64,000 nt of DNA. It comes from SABI01 sp963678555 (GTDB taxonomy: Bacteria; Spirochaetota; Spirochaetia; Sphaerochaetales; Sphaerochaetaceae). Positions 8,486 to 17,358 of the stretch are shown piece after piece. The stretch spans positions 124,001 through 188,000 of the forward strand of contig CAXXJA010000001.1 of NCBI GenBank assembly GCA_963678555.2, read 5' to 3'. Under the pieces are notes generated by a model. It did not search any database and was not told where the DNA came from. It saw only the letters and a program-made list of their open reading frames with translations. A program made the translations under genes and the position numbers. Numbering within the stretch: position 1 is the first letter of the stretch; every line of letters begins with the position of its first letter.

Positions 8486-9823
8486 TTATTTCTTTCTCTT
8501 GTCGAACGCACTGGAGGCAACGCTCCCTGCCACGTTCAGAGCATCCCAGGTCTTTGCGAAGGGCGGAGCATAACAGAAGTCAGCAAGAGAAAGGTCCTCG
8601 ACTGTACCCCCGAGCTGGATTGCCATGGCGATAGGGTTGATCCTCAGGACGGCACCATTCTTTCCAGCAGTCTGGGCACCTGTGATCTTTCCGGTTTCCG
8701 TGGAGAAGAAGAGTTTGATATAGATATCCTCCTGCCCGGGATAGTAGGCGGTCTGGTTCTTGTCCCTGATGAACACCGAGCTCATCGACTCTCCTTCCTC
8801 GCTCACACCGGTGCGGGCGATCTCCAGATCGAAGACCTTGACGCAGGCGGTGGACAACGTACCCGGATAGACCTTGTCGCTTCCCCCGATTCTGTCTCCG
8901 ATGATACGGCCGAGCTTGTTTGCAGAGGTTGCCAGAGGGCTGAACACATGACGGTCTCCGTGCATCGAAGGAACAGCCGCACAGTCCCCGGCAGCATAGA
9001 TATGGTCGATTGAGCTTTCTCCCTTGTTGTTGACGATGATCGCGCCGTTCGGCAGCATATCGATCCCTGAGGATGCAAGGAACTGCGTCTGTACCTTGAC
9101 TCCCACTGACAGGATGACCAGATCAGCGGGGTAGGTTCCTTTGGACGTGACAACGCTCTGGACTGATCCTTCTCCCCTGAAGGCTTCCACTTTCTCTTCA
9201 AGGGAGAGCTCAACACCGTGGGACTCAATCTCCTGGTGGGCAAGGTCCGATATCTCAGGAGAGACGGCAGTCTTCAGCACACGGTCCATCAGTTCGATGA
9301 TCCTGACTTTCTTGCCGGCCCTGTGAAGCGCTTCGGCGATCTCGAGGCCGATGAAACCACCCCCGACAACGACCGCATGTTCCCCTGTCGAGGAAATCGC
9401 CTTCTTTATCATCTCCCCGTCATCGAGAACTCTGAGGGGGTAGATATGCTTCAGGCCGACACCTTCTATCGGTGGTGTGATACTGTCTGCTCCGCTGGTT
9501 ACAATGAGGTTATCATAGGTGATTGAGAACTGTTCTCCATGTTCATCGAGTCCAATCACTTCCCGTTTTACCGGGTCCACCCGGGTCACAGTATGATTCA
9601 GACGCAGATCCACACCATCTTCCCTGAACCGTTCGGGAGACCTGTGAAGCAGAAACCGCTTGTCACTGAAAAAGTCTCCGACATAGTAGGGCAGACCGCA
9701 CCCCCCGAACGAGACGATCGAACTCTTTTCCAGTACCGTGAGCGTATCGTCCGGTGCTGTTCTCCGTATCTTCGCCGCTGCACTCATTCCAGCAGCATTT
9801 CCTCCGATTACAACATGATGCAT
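8486..9823 (-). CDS. CoA-disulfide/persulfide reductase-like FAD, NAD(P)H-dependent oxidoreductase
   Basis: 445 residues from ATG 9823 (AAGGAG 6 nt upstream). It has an FAD-binding motif at the N-terminus (VIGGNAAGMSAAAKI), a single redox cysteine C42 in SFGGCGLPYYVGD, an NAD(P)H Rossmann motif (VVVGGGFIGLEIAEALHRAG), a second FAD contact (IYAAGDCAA) and a C-terminal dimerisation domain with YAPPF. The single active-site cysteine plus CGLPYY and YAPPF places it with CoA-disulfide reductases, NADPH-dependent sulfur/persulfide reductases and Nox enzymes. The likely role is NAD(P)H-driven reduction of CoA disulfide, persulfide or polysulfide in the cytoplasm. No rhodanese domain is attached. This is notable given the MBS-like complex at 44817-55552. 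Exact substrate is not decidable here. Confidence 0.85.
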   Translation of the reverse strand: MHHVVIGGNAAGMSAAAKIRRTAPDDTLTVLEKSSIVSFGGCGLPYYVGDFFSDKRFLLHRSPERFREDGVDLRLNHTVTRVDPVKREVIGLDEHGEQFSITYDNLIVTSGADSITPPIEGVGLKHIYPLRVLDDGEMIKKAISSTGEHAVVVGGGFIGLEIAEALHRAGKKVRIIELMDRVLKTAVSPEISDLAHQEIESHGVELSLEEKVEAFRGEGSVQSVVTSKGTYPADLVILSVGVKVQTQFLASSGIDMLPNGAIIVNNKGESSIDHIYAAGDCAAVPSMHGDRHVFSPLATSANKLGRIIGDRIGGSDKVYPGTLSTACVKVFDLEIARTGVSEEGESMSSVFIRDKNQTAYYPGQEDIYIKLFFSTETGKITGAQTAGKNGAVLRINPIAMAIQLGGTVEDLSLADFCYAPPFAKTWDALNVAGSVASSAFDKRKK

Positions 9824-10089
9824 GATTGACTCCTTTTCCCCTCGAATGTGTATCGATGGCACGTCCTATAAGATACCTACAAGAGGAGGGAGTCGTCTAC
9901 AGCCCGGGAAGACTGCCTGCACCAGGTGATTCCCGCTCATCCATCAGAGCAGAGTGGGGAGACGGGGCGGGAGGGACGCGGTAAGAATCACATTGATTCT
10001 AACGGGTTTCTGCTTTACTCTGTTGATGATGAATACACAGGGATACGTACCTGTACGACATCCTGCGAAGATCAGTGGAGGCACAAGCT
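9824..10089. other. Divergent intergenic region
   Basis: 266 bp between the flavoprotein and the epimerase genes. It holds a GC-rich stretch (about 9880-9985) with several short inverted repeats and the strong dyad at 9981-10003. No convincing -35/-10 pair and no riboswitch class could be recognised on either strand. Confidence 0.5.
9981..10003. promoter_or_regulatory. 23-bp operator-like dyad
   Basis: AGAATCA and TGATTCT flank a CAT centre (9984-10000). The symmetry continues to GT and AC at the outer ends with one mismatched pair per side. Such a long dyad between divergent genes is typical of a repressor or activator site; the cognate regulator is unknown. Confidence 0.5.
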
Positions 10090-10953
10090 ATGAGAAAGGT
10101 TGGGATTTATTATGCGTTCTGGACCCATGAGTGGGATGTGGATTTTGTCCCCTTCATCAAAAAAGTGAAGAAACTCGGTTTTGATCAGCTGGAACTGAAC
10201 GGAGGAACCATCGCTGCAATGAGCAGCACAGAGCAGAAGGCATTAAAGCAGATGGCAGATGATGAGGACCTCCTCCTCTCCTACGGGATCGGGCTTCAGA
10301 AGCAGTATGATGTGTCTTCACTTGATGTACAGGTACGCACCAACGGGATCGAATTCATGAAGCGTATGATAGACTCTGTGGCCAATATGGGAGGAGGCAT
10401 GATCGGAGGGACCGTTCACAGCTACTGGCCCGGTGTGATGCCTCAGGACCTCACTACCAAGCAGCCGATCTGGGATCAGTCTCTTGAGAGCATGAGTATT
10501 CTTGCCCCCTATGCCGCAGAGCGCAGCGTGCATCTGAATGTGGAGGTGCTGAACCGCTTCGAACAGTTCCTGATCAATGACAGCCATGAAGCGGTCGCGT
10601 TCATGCAGCAGCTGAACCAGCCTGCGGTCGGCATCCTCCTTGACACCTTCCACATGAACATCGAAGAGGATTCCTTCGGGGACGCGATCAGACGGGTCGG
10701 GTCCTATCTCTCGGCCTTCCACCTTGGAGAGGCGAACAGGAAGATGCCCGGAACAGGGCGTATGCCGTGGGCTGAGATCAAGGAAGCCCTTGATGATGTC
10801 AGCTTCGACGGACCGATGGTAATGGAACCTTTCGTGATGCCCGGAGGACAGGTCGGCCGTGACATCGGAGTATGGCGTGACATGGTAAAGGACCCTGATC
10901 TTGATGCGATGGCATCAACCTCTGCAGCCTGGGTGCGCAAAAACCTGTTCTGA
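10090..10953 (+). CDS. Ketose 3-epimerase (D-psicose/D-tagatose 3-epimerase family)
   Basis: 287 residues from ATG 10090 (GGAGG 9 nt upstream; a GTG 15 nt earlier is less likely). TIM-barrel xylose-isomerase-like protein. The four metal and catalytic residues of D-psicose 3-epimerases fall at exactly the family positions: E152 (NVEVLNRFEQ), D185 (GILLDTFHMN), H211 (AFHLGEANR) and E246 (MVMEPFV). It should epimerise C3 of a ketohexose (psicose/fructose, tagatose/sorbose) using Mn2+ or Co2+. It is followed by ptb and buk after about 100 nt, which is not a usual metabolic pairing; shared transcription is possible but a stem-loop at 10970-10999 separates them. Confidence 0.88.
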   Translation: MRKVGIYYAFWTHEWDVDFVPFIKKVKKLGFDQLELNGGTIAAMSSTEQKALKQMADDEDLLLSYGIGLQKQYDVSSLDVQVRTNGIEFMKRMIDSVANMGGGMIGGTVHSYWPGVMPQDLTTKQPIWDQSLESMSILAPYAAERSVHLNVEVLNRFEQFLINDSHEAVAFMQQLNQPAVGILLDTFHMNIEEDSFGDAIRRVGSYLSAFHLGEANRKMPGTGRMPWAEIKEALDDVSFDGPMVMEPFVMPGGQVGRDIGVWRDMVKDPDLDAMASTSAAWVRKNLF

Positions 10954-10969
10954 GGAGATTCTGTCTCAT

Positions 10970-10999
10970 CAGGACGGCGCTGTGCCGTGTGCTGTCCTG
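10970..10999 (+). terminator. Intergenic stem-loop after the epimerase gene
   Basis: CAGGAC (10970-10975) pairs with GTCCTG (10994-10999), with a short inner GGC/GCC helix. No T-run follows, so it may only attenuate or stabilise mRNA between the epimerase and ptb. Confidence 0.3.
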
Positions 11000-11055
11000 C
11001 GCGTATTTCCACAGAGGCAGGTGAGGCTAAGGAATGAATTCGGAAGGAGGATCAT

Positions 11056-11961
11056 ATGCTGAAATCACTGGCAGAGCTTACAGATCTCCAAGACTCGAAC
11101 CGTCGGGTGAGAGTTGCGGTAGCCTATCCGTACGAAGAGCATGTCATGCAGGCACTGTGCAGAGCCGTAGATGAGATCGGTATTGAGGTGCTTCTCTACG
11201 GGAGAGGGGAGGGCGCATCTCCCTTCTCTTCTCTGACGGCCTGCCGGCAGGGAAGCTTCACGGCGATCGAATGCTCTGATGAGAGGGACGCCTGTGAATC
11301 GGCTGTGAAAGCGGTTCGTGAAGGGCAGGCAGATGTCCTGATGAAGGGTTCCGTTCCCACCGCAACCATCATGAAAGCCGTTCTCAACAGAGAGTGGGGA
11401 CTTGTCCAGGATTCTCTTCTCTCGCATGCCGCACTGATGCAGACCCCCTACTACCATAAACTGGTCGTCGTCACCGATGGAGCGATCAATATAGCACCCC
11501 CTCTCGCCCAGAAAGCCCGGATACTTGAGAACAGTGTACGGTTCCTGCACGCTCTGGGCGTGGCTCAGCCAAAGGTTGCCGTGCTCGCCGCTCTTGAGAA
11601 GGTCAATGAGAAGATGGCGGCTACTGTTGAAGCTGACCAGCTCAGGAAGATGGGAGAGCAGGGCGCCTTCCCGCTCTGTTCGGTCTACGGGCCCCTCGCT
11701 CTTGATAATGCCGTCTCACGATCGGCTGCGGAGCACAAGGGCATCGTCAGTGAGGTGGCAGGGGATGCCGATATCCTGCTGGCACCCACACTCGAGTGCG
11801 GCAATATCCTGTACAAGTCACTGAACTTCATGGGAGGAGCCAGCTCAGCGGCTATTGTTCTCGGTGCACTCAGGCCGGTCGTTCTCAGCAGCAGGGCTGA
11901 CAGTGAGGAGAGCAGATACTATTCGATCCTGCTCGCTGCTGCCGTGGCCGGGAGATCATAA
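11056..11961 (+). CDS. ptb: Phosphate butyryltransferase (phosphotransbutyrylase)
   Basis: 301 residues, the usual length. The phosphate acetyl/butyryltransferase fold is recognised by DVLMKGSVPTATIMKAVLNRE, VVTDGAINIAPPLAQKARILENSV and a C-terminal LLAPTLECGNILYKSLNFMGGASSAAIVLGA. It converts butyryl-CoA plus phosphate to butyryl-phosphate and CoA, or acts on branched acyl-CoAs. GGAGG lies 5-6 nt before the ATG and the stop overlaps the butyrate kinase start (TAATG), so the pair is translationally coupled. Together they give ATP by substrate-level phosphorylation in the cytoplasm, fitting a fermentative anaerobe. No butyryl-CoA synthesis genes are in the window, so the true acyl substrate is open. 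Confidence 0.93.
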   Translation: MLKSLAELTDLQDSNRRVRVAVAYPYEEHVMQALCRAVDEIGIEVLLYGRGEGASPFSSLTACRQGSFTAIECSDERDACESAVKAVREGQADVLMKGSVPTATIMKAVLNREWGLVQDSLLSHAALMQTPYYHKLVVVTDGAINIAPPLAQKARILENSVRFLHALGVAQPKVAVLAALEKVNEKMAATVEADQLRKMGEQGAFPLCSVYGPLALDNAVSRSAAEHKGIVSEVAGDADILLAPTLECGNILYKSLNFMGGASSAAIVLGALRPVVLSSRADSEESRYYSILLAAAVAGRS

Positions 11962-13130
11962 TGGGGCATCCGCTCATTCTTGCCATTGATCCCGGTTCCA
12001 CCAGCACGAAGATAGGAATATTCCGTGACCTTGAGATGATCTTCGAGGTCACCATCAGGCACCCTGTCGAGTCGCTGCGGCGCTTTGCCCATATAGCGGA
12101 TCAGTTCGAGTACCGCAAGGAACACATTCTGTATGCACTGCGCGAGCAGGCTGTGAACCCCCGCCTTATCGCAGCTGTCGTAGGAAGAGGAGGTCTTGTC
12201 AGGCCCCTTCACTCGGGAGTCTATGAGATGAACGAGTCCCTCAGTGAGGATCTGAAGCGCGGGGTCATGGGAGAGCATGCAAGCAATCTTGGAGGCCTCA
12301 TCGCCCAGGATATCGCCTATCAGATCCCGACAGCGAGAGCGTTCATTGCAGATCCTGTAGTGGTCGATGAACTGGATGATGTAGCCCGTATCGCAGGTCA
12401 CCCACTCTTTTCCCGTCAGTCGATCTTTCATGCGCTCAATCAGAAGGCCATAGCACGGAAGCACGCAGAGAAGGCAGGCAGGCGGTATGAGGGCATGAAC
12501 CTCATCGTCGCCCACCTGGGGGGAGGTATCACGGTAGGAGCTCACCGAAAGGGACGCGTGGTTGATGTGAACCAGGGACTCAACGGGGAGGGACCGTTTT
12601 CACCCGAGCGCAGCGGAACGCTGCCGACCGGGCAGCTTGTCGACCTCTGTTTTTCGGGAGACTACTCGAAGAAGGACATCAGAGAGATGCTCGCGGGGAA
12701 GGGCGGGTACGTCGCCTATCTGGGGACGAACAATGCCGAAGAGGTGGAAGAGGCGGCACAGAAGGGAGACGGAATGAGCCGTGTGATCCGCGATGCTCTT
12801 GTCTATCAGGTGGCGAAGGAGATCGGGGCCCTCTCGACCGTGCTTGAAGGAGAGGTCGACGCAATCCTCCTGACCGGAGGCCTTTCGTACAGCCTGAGTC
12901 TCACAGCTGATATCACACGGCGGGTGAAGCACCTCGGTGAGGTGTTCGTGTATCCGGGAGAAGATGAGCTCAGGGCTCTGGCATGGCACGGATGGGCTGC
13001 GCTGACAGGACGGGAGGAGATCAGGAGGTATCCAGCGGAGAGCACTCCGGCGGAGAGTACACCGGCGGAGAGCACTCCGGCGGATAGTACTCCGGCGGAT
13101 AGTACTCCGGCGGATAGTGCTCTCCAATAG
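11961..13130 (+). CDS. buk: Butyrate kinase with a repetitive C-terminal tail
   Basis: 389 residues. ASKHA-fold kinase: phosphate-1 motif LAIDPGSTSTKIGIF at the N-terminus, then VGRGGLVRPLHSGVYEMN, LIVAHLGGGITVGAHRKGRVVDVNQGLNGEGPFSPERSGTLP and the adenosine motif LLTGGL. It transfers phosphate from butyryl-phosphate to ADP. It starts 1 base inside the ptb stop codon. The conserved domain ends near residue 357; the last 30 residues are a low-complexity tail encoded by six 15-bp tandem repeats (13032-13121), which family members of about 355-360 residues normally lack. Strand-slippage expansion is the simplest origin. Confidence 0.93.
   Translation: MGHPLILAIDPGSTSTKIGIFRDLEMIFEVTIRHPVESLRRFAHIADQFEYRKEHILYALREQAVNPRLIAAVVGRGGLVRPLHSGVYEMNESLSEDLKRGVMGEHASNLGGLIAQDIAYQIPTARAFIADPVVVDELDDVARIAGHPLFSRQSIFHALNQKAIARKHAEKAGRRYEGMNLIVAHLGGGITVGAHRKGRVVDVNQGLNGEGPFSPERSGTLPTGQLVDLCFSGDYSKKDIREMLAGKGGYVAYLGTNNAEEVEEAAQKGDGMSRVIRDALVYQVAKEIGALSTVLEGEVDAILLTGGLSYSLSLTADITRRVKHLGEVFVYPGEDELRALAWHGWAALTGREEIRRYPAESTPAESTPAESTPADSTPADSTPADSALQ
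13032..13121 (+). repeat. 15-bp tandem repeat, six copies, in the 3' end of buk
   Basis: The unit CCGGCGGAGAGCACT, with variants, is repeated six times in frame, encoding PAEST three times, PADST twice and PADSA. Because the unit is a multiple of three, copy-number change would only lengthen or shorten the protein tail. Confidence 0.95.
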
Positions 13131-13150
13131 CCCTTATTCTATTCCTTCTT

Positions 13151-14371
13151 CTATATTCCGATATCGTTTCTCCAGAACAGGATGTCACTGCTGATCCTTT
13201 TTACATCACGATAACAGGCCTCGCGAGCCTGTTCCATCGTCGGTGCTGATGCGGTGACGAGGACCACCCGTCCCCCGTCATTGATATACTGGTCACCGTC
13301 CCGCCTGAGAGCCATGGAGTAGCAGCCGGTTTCCTTCGGAATGTCGATCCGGTGTCCCTTCTGATAGCCCTGGGGATACCCTGCCGAAGCCAGGCAGACC
13401 CCCAGGGTGGTTCCCTCTCTCCAGGTGAGGGGATATGCACGCTTTTCAAAGGTCGCAGTGATCGCGTCGATGAGGTCATTGTTCATCGCTTCAAGGAGTA
13501 CTTCCGCTTCAGGGTCACCGAAGCGGGTGTTGTACTCGATCACCCGTATTCCGTCGTCGCTCTTCATCAGGCCGAAATAGATGATTCCCGTGAAATCGAT
13601 CCCGTCATGTATCAGGCCGTTGACTGTGGGCAGGACGATATGCTCCTCGACGTTGCGCATATCCTCTTCACTGACATATTCCACGGGGGTATAGGCCCCC
13701 ATACCTCCGGTGTTGAGTCCCTTATCCCCCTCATAGGCTCTCTTGTAGTCGCGTGCAGGTGCCATGAGATTGTAGTATTCCTGATTGACGAAGGCCAGCA
13801 GGGAGAATTCCCTGCCTGAGAGGAACTGTTCGAATACGACCTTTCCCTCACCGGTAAAACTCTCCTTCAGGAAGGCATCGGCTTCTTTCCTGTCATCGGT
13901 GACGAGCACCCCTTTGCCGAGGGCAAGCCCATCCTGTTTGATAACCAGGTTCCCCTGTGTACCTGCCATATGCTTTGCTGCCGATTCATAGGTCGTGAAT
14001 GTGGTGAAATCAGCTGTCGGGACAGCGTGGCGGGCCATGAACTGCTTTGCATAGTCCTTGCTCGTCTCAAGCCGAGCTGCTTTCTGCGAGGGACCGAAGA
14101 CCCTGACGGTGGAATCCCTGAAATAGTCTGCGACTCCTCTCTCCAGGTACGCCTCATTTCCCACGATAAGGAGAGAGATCCCGTTTTCGCTGAGATACCG
14201 CTCAAGAGCGGGAAAGGTGCCGTCCCATTCGGGTTGTATCGTGAGCCCATCGGTTCTCAGCATTCCGGTATTCCCCGGGATCACATGAACATCCCGGACC
14301 TGCGCTGATCTGAGCGATTTCACTGCAAGGGCATGTTCCCTTCCACCGGTTCCGAGTATCGCTACATTCAT
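13151..14371 (-). CDS. purD: Phosphoribosylamine-glycine ligase (GAR synthetase)
   Basis: 406 residues from ATG 14371, which overlaps the purN stop (ATGA); the longer frame upstream lies within purN. ATP-grasp enzyme: N-terminal MNVAILGTGGREHALA, ATP-grasp LVIKQDGLALGKGVLV, and the metal-binding region GVRVIEYNTRFGDPEAEVLLE, with an isoleucine before RVIEYN. It joins glycine to 5-phosphoribosylamine with ATP. It is the last gene of the purine operon and converges with buk, 20 bp away, with no clear terminator between them. Confidence 0.96.
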   Translation of the reverse strand: MNVAILGTGGREHALAVKSLRSAQVRDVHVIPGNTGMLRTDGLTIQPEWDGTFPALERYLSENGISLLIVGNEAYLERGVADYFRDSTVRVFGPSQKAARLETSKDYAKQFMARHAVPTADFTTFTTYESAAKHMAGTQGNLVIKQDGLALGKGVLVTDDRKEADAFLKESFTGEGKVVFEQFLSGREFSLLAFVNQEYYNLMAPARDYKRAYEGDKGLNTGGMGAYTPVEYVSEEDMRNVEEHIVLPTVNGLIHDGIDFTGIIYFGLMKSDDGIRVIEYNTRFGDPEAEVLLEAMNNDLIDAITATFEKRAYPLTWREGTTLGVCLASAGYPQGYQKGHRIDIPKETGCYSMALRRDGDQYINDGGRVVLVTASAPTMEQAREACYRDVKRISSDILFWRNDIGI

Positions 14372-14931
14372 GTCGTTTCCCCCTGATCGATCAGATGCTG
14401 TATCACCCTCGGATAGAGCTCCCACTCCGCTGCATGTATCATGCTCTCCAGTTCCCCGATGTCTTCTCCATCATAGCTCACCTGCCCCTGTTCGATGATC
14501 CGTCCCTCGTCCATTCCCTCATTGACATAGTGGACGGTGACACCGTAGATCTTCCTTCCGTCCTCGAACGCCTGCTGTATCGCATCCTTTCCCTTGTACA
14601 GGGGAAGCAGGGAGGGATGAATGTTGATGATCCTGTTCTCATAGGATGTGACGAAGGTTGGAGAGAGAAGTCTCATGTACCCGGCAAGAACGATGAGGTC
14701 GATCCGGTATTCCTCCAGGACCCGGATGATCGCATCTTCCATTGCCGCTCTCGTTTCGAAGTTTTTCCTCACGAAGGTCTTCGCCGGTATCGAGTGTCTC
14801 TGTGCGACAGACAGAGCATTGCAGAGAGTGTCGGTGATAAGCAGTGATATCTGTGCACCTCTGATACCGCGAGTTGCGATCCGCTCGAAATTCGTGCCCC
14901 TGCCCGAGGCGAATACTGCGATATTCTTCAT
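14368..14931 (-). CDS. purN: Phosphoribosylglycinamide formyltransferase
   Basis: 187 residues, normal length. Motifs: N-terminal ASGRGTNFERI for substrate phosphate binding, catalytic asparagine/histidine in INIHPSLLPLYKG, and the loop GVTVHYVNEGMDEGRII with the catalytic aspartate. It transfers the formyl group of 10-formyltetrahydrofolate to GAR. The ATG overlaps the purM stop by four bases, so translation is coupled. It lies between purM and purD in the operon. Confidence 0.96.
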   Translation of the reverse strand: MKNIAVFASGRGTNFERIATRGIRGAQISLLITDTLCNALSVAQRHSIPAKTFVRKNFETRAAMEDAIIRVLEEYRIDLIVLAGYMRLLSPTFVTSYENRIINIHPSLLPLYKGKDAIQQAFEDGRKIYGVTVHYVNEGMDEGRIIEQGQVSYDGEDIGELESMIHAAEWELYPRVIQHLIDQGETT

Positions 14932-15947
14932 CTGACGGTTATCCCCCCGCCATCTGTCACCTCACCGATGATACAGGTTCCGGGTGCGGTTGTCCTCAGC
15001 AGGGTGAGGGCTTCTTTCACATCCTCTGGAGCGACGACAACGACGAATCCGATACCCATGTTGAATATGTGGTACATTTCATCCCGAGTGAGGTTCCCCT
15101 GTTCCATCAGAAACAGGAAAATCTCGGGAACAGCGACCTCCGTGAGGTCTAGAGTGATACCGAGTGAGGAGTCACTGATCATGCGAGGGAGATTTTCGTA
15201 GTATCCTCCTCCAGTGACGTGGCTCATCGCATGGACGGAAATCCTTTCTCTGAGTCGAGTGATCTCATCAACGTAGATCCGTGTCGGCACAAGCAGGGCA
15301 TCAAGGAGCGTGGAGGAGGCGAAGGGCTGTGAAAGATCGGCACTGGTATCGTTCAGTATCTTGCGCACGAGGGAGTACCCGTTCGAGTGGATCCCTGAAC
15401 TCGGTATGCCGATGATGGCATCGCCCGCCTGTATGGCGGAGCCGTCGATCTTCTCGCTCTTCTCAACGACACCGACAGCGAAACCGGCAAGGTCAAAGTG
15501 TCCCTCACTGTACATATCGGGCATCTCCGCTGTCTCTCCTCCGATCAGGGACAGCGAGGCCTTGCGACAGCCGCCTGCGATACCGGCGACTATCTTCTCG
15601 ATCTCGCCGGGGTTGTTCTTTCCTACCGCGATATAGTCGAGGAAGAAGAGCGGGGAGGCTCCGACCGTGAGGATATCATTGACGCACATCGCGACCAGAT
15701 CCTCACCGACCGTATCGATCTTCCCGCTCTGGATGGCAAGAAGGAGTTTCGTACCGACTCCATCGGTACCGGAGACGAGAACTGGTTCCCTGTAGCGGTA
15801 TTTGTACAGGTCGAACAGACCGCCGAATCCTCCGATATCTCCATTGAAACCGAGGGAGGCCGTGGTTCTGATGTGAGTGCGTATACGTTCGATACTCTCG
15901 TATCCGTTTTCCAGGCTGACGCCTGCTTCACTGTATTTCTGGCTCAT
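14928..15947 (-). CDS. purM: Phosphoribosylformylglycinamidine cyclo-ligase (AIR synthetase)
   Basis: 339 residues. Family marks: VLVSGTDGVGTKLLLA, AMCVNDILTVGASPLFFLDYIAVGK, LIGGETAEMPDMY and GIPSSGIHSNGYSLVRKIL, then HVTGGGYYENLPRM. It closes the imidazole ring of FGAM with ATP to form AIR. It follows purF after 21 nt and precedes purN with a 4-base overlap. Confidence 0.96.
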   Translation of the reverse strand: MSQKYSEAGVSLENGYESIERIRTHIRTTASLGFNGDIGGFGGLFDLYKYRYREPVLVSGTDGVGTKLLLAIQSGKIDTVGEDLVAMCVNDILTVGASPLFFLDYIAVGKNNPGEIEKIVAGIAGGCRKASLSLIGGETAEMPDMYSEGHFDLAGFAVGVVEKSEKIDGSAIQAGDAIIGIPSSGIHSNGYSLVRKILNDTSADLSQPFASSTLLDALLVPTRIYVDEITRLRERISVHAMSHVTGGGYYENLPRMISDSSLGITLDLTEVAVPEIFLFLMEQGNLTRDEMYHIFNMGIGFVVVVAPEDVKEALTLLRTTAPGTCIIGEVTDGGGITVR

Positions 15948-15968
15948 CGTGTCGCTTACCTCGCTTCC

Positions 15969-17357
15969 TTATCGGTCTCGTCCGGCTTCTTCGAGCCGGT
16001 TGAAGGTTTCGGTGATGTACTCGCCGTTGAAACAGCCGGTACACAGTTTCATATCGGGAGAACACTCCCGGATCGATTCAAGGGACATGAACTCGAGGGA
16101 CTGAACCCCGTAATAATTCATCAGGTCTTCACGGGTGGTGCGGGCCATAACGAGTTCGGAGAAGTTTGAGATGTCGACTCCGTAGAAGCAGGGGTGGGTG
16201 ATCGCCGGTGATGCGATACGTATATGAATCTCTTCCGCTCCCGCAGCCTTGAGAAGCTGCGTGATGTGTTTCAGTGTCGTTCCCCTCACGATCGAGTCAT
16301 CGATGAGAACGAGTCTTTTTCCTGTAATCACCCGCCTGATGGCTGCGAGCTTCAGCAGCACCGCCCGGTCTCTCAGGTGTTTCGAGGGTTCAATGAAGGT
16401 CCTTCCGATGTACTTGTTCTTGATCAGTCCCTTCTCGTAGGGGATGCCTGACTGCTCTGCATACCCGATAGCGGCACTGAGTGAGGAATCAGGGATGCCG
16501 ATGACGATATCAGCCTCTGCCGGGTGTTCGATGGCAAGCCGTTTTCCGCTCTCCTTCCTGAACTCATGCGTATTGATCCCCCTGATGTCACTGTCGGGCC
16601 TGGCGAAGTAGATATACTCCATCGTGCACAGATGCTCATCGGTCTCCTGGGTATAGAAATGACTCGAGATGCCGTACGGCTTAACCTCGACGATCTCGCC
16701 GGGAAGTACATCACGGACGAATTCAGCTCCTACTGCATCAAGTGCGCAGGTCTCTGAGGCGATCACATAGGCATCATCGATCTTCCCGATGGAGAGGGGG
16801 CGGAGACCGTTCCTGTCTCTCACCGCATAGAGGCGATCATTGATCAGGAAGATGAAGGCAAAGGCTCCAATCAGTCGTGGAAGGGCCTGTTTGAGTGCCT
16901 TGACCGGGTCGGCGTACATCTGGCGGTGTATCATATGGGCAATCAGTTCGGAGTCGGAAACCGAATGGAAGATCGACCCTGCATCCTCGAGTTCTTTCTT
17001 CAGTTCCCTGTAGTTCACCAGGTTGCCGTTGTGGCACAGCCCGAAGGTCCTGTCCTGATAGTTGAAGATGAACGGCTGGATGTTATGGGAGTGCGTCCCT
17101 CCGGTCACCGAATACCGTACATGTCCGATTGCAGTCGATCCGCTGAGCCTCTGCAGGATATCATCGGTGAAGACCTGGTGAACCAGACCCGAACCCTTGT
17201 AGATATCATATTCACCCCGCTCTCCCGCCATGATTCCACAGGCCTCCTGGCCGCGGTGCTGGAGAGAGTGAAGTCCGTAGAAGGCCATGTTCGCTGCATC
17301 CTCGTGGTTGTAGACTCCGAAGACTCCGCATTCTTCTTTCATGCCTGTTCTGTACAT
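15969..17357 (-). CDS. purF: Amidophosphoribosyltransferase
   Basis: 462 residues. The N-terminal glutamine amidotransferase class II domain has the nucleophile cysteine in MKEECGVFGVYNHEDAANMAFYGLHSLQHRGQEACG, reached after removal of a short propeptide, as in B-subtilis-type PurF. The C-terminal phosphoribosyltransferase domain has the PRPP loop VLIDDSIVRGTTL. CPDMKLCTGCFNGEY near the end supplies cysteines as in Fe-S-containing PurF proteins. It catalyses the committed step from PRPP and glutamine to phosphoribosylamine. It begins 1 nt after the purC stop. Confidence 0.96.
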   Translation of the reverse strand: MYRTGMKEECGVFGVYNHEDAANMAFYGLHSLQHRGQEACGIMAGERGEYDIYKGSGLVHQVFTDDILQRLSGSTAIGHVRYSVTGGTHSHNIQPFIFNYQDRTFGLCHNGNLVNYRELKKELEDAGSIFHSVSDSELIAHMIHRQMYADPVKALKQALPRLIGAFAFIFLINDRLYAVRDRNGLRPLSIGKIDDAYVIASETCALDAVGAEFVRDVLPGEIVEVKPYGISSHFYTQETDEHLCTMEYIYFARPDSDIRGINTHEFRKESGKRLAIEHPAEADIVIGIPDSSLSAAIGYAEQSGIPYEKGLIKNKYIGRTFIEPSKHLRDRAVLLKLAAIRRVITGKRLVLIDDSIVRGTTLKHITQLLKAAGAEEIHIRIASPAITHPCFYGVDISNFSELVMARTTREDLMNYYGVQSLEFMSLESIRECSPDMKLCTGCFNGEYITETFNRLEEAGRDR

Positions 17358-17358
17358 C

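Noticed and set aside
9890..9925. B12-box-like string (AGCCCGGGAAGACTGCCTGC) suggesting a cobalamin riboswitch
   Set aside because: The other conserved cobalamin elements (the AGGGAA/GGTG region and the CCGCCACTG core) are not present upstream on that strand, so a single partial match is not enough.
12600..13127. Antisense frames with arginine/serine-rich repeats opposite buk
   Set aside because: They are by-products of the 15-bp repeat being open in several frames; no start signals or family features support them.
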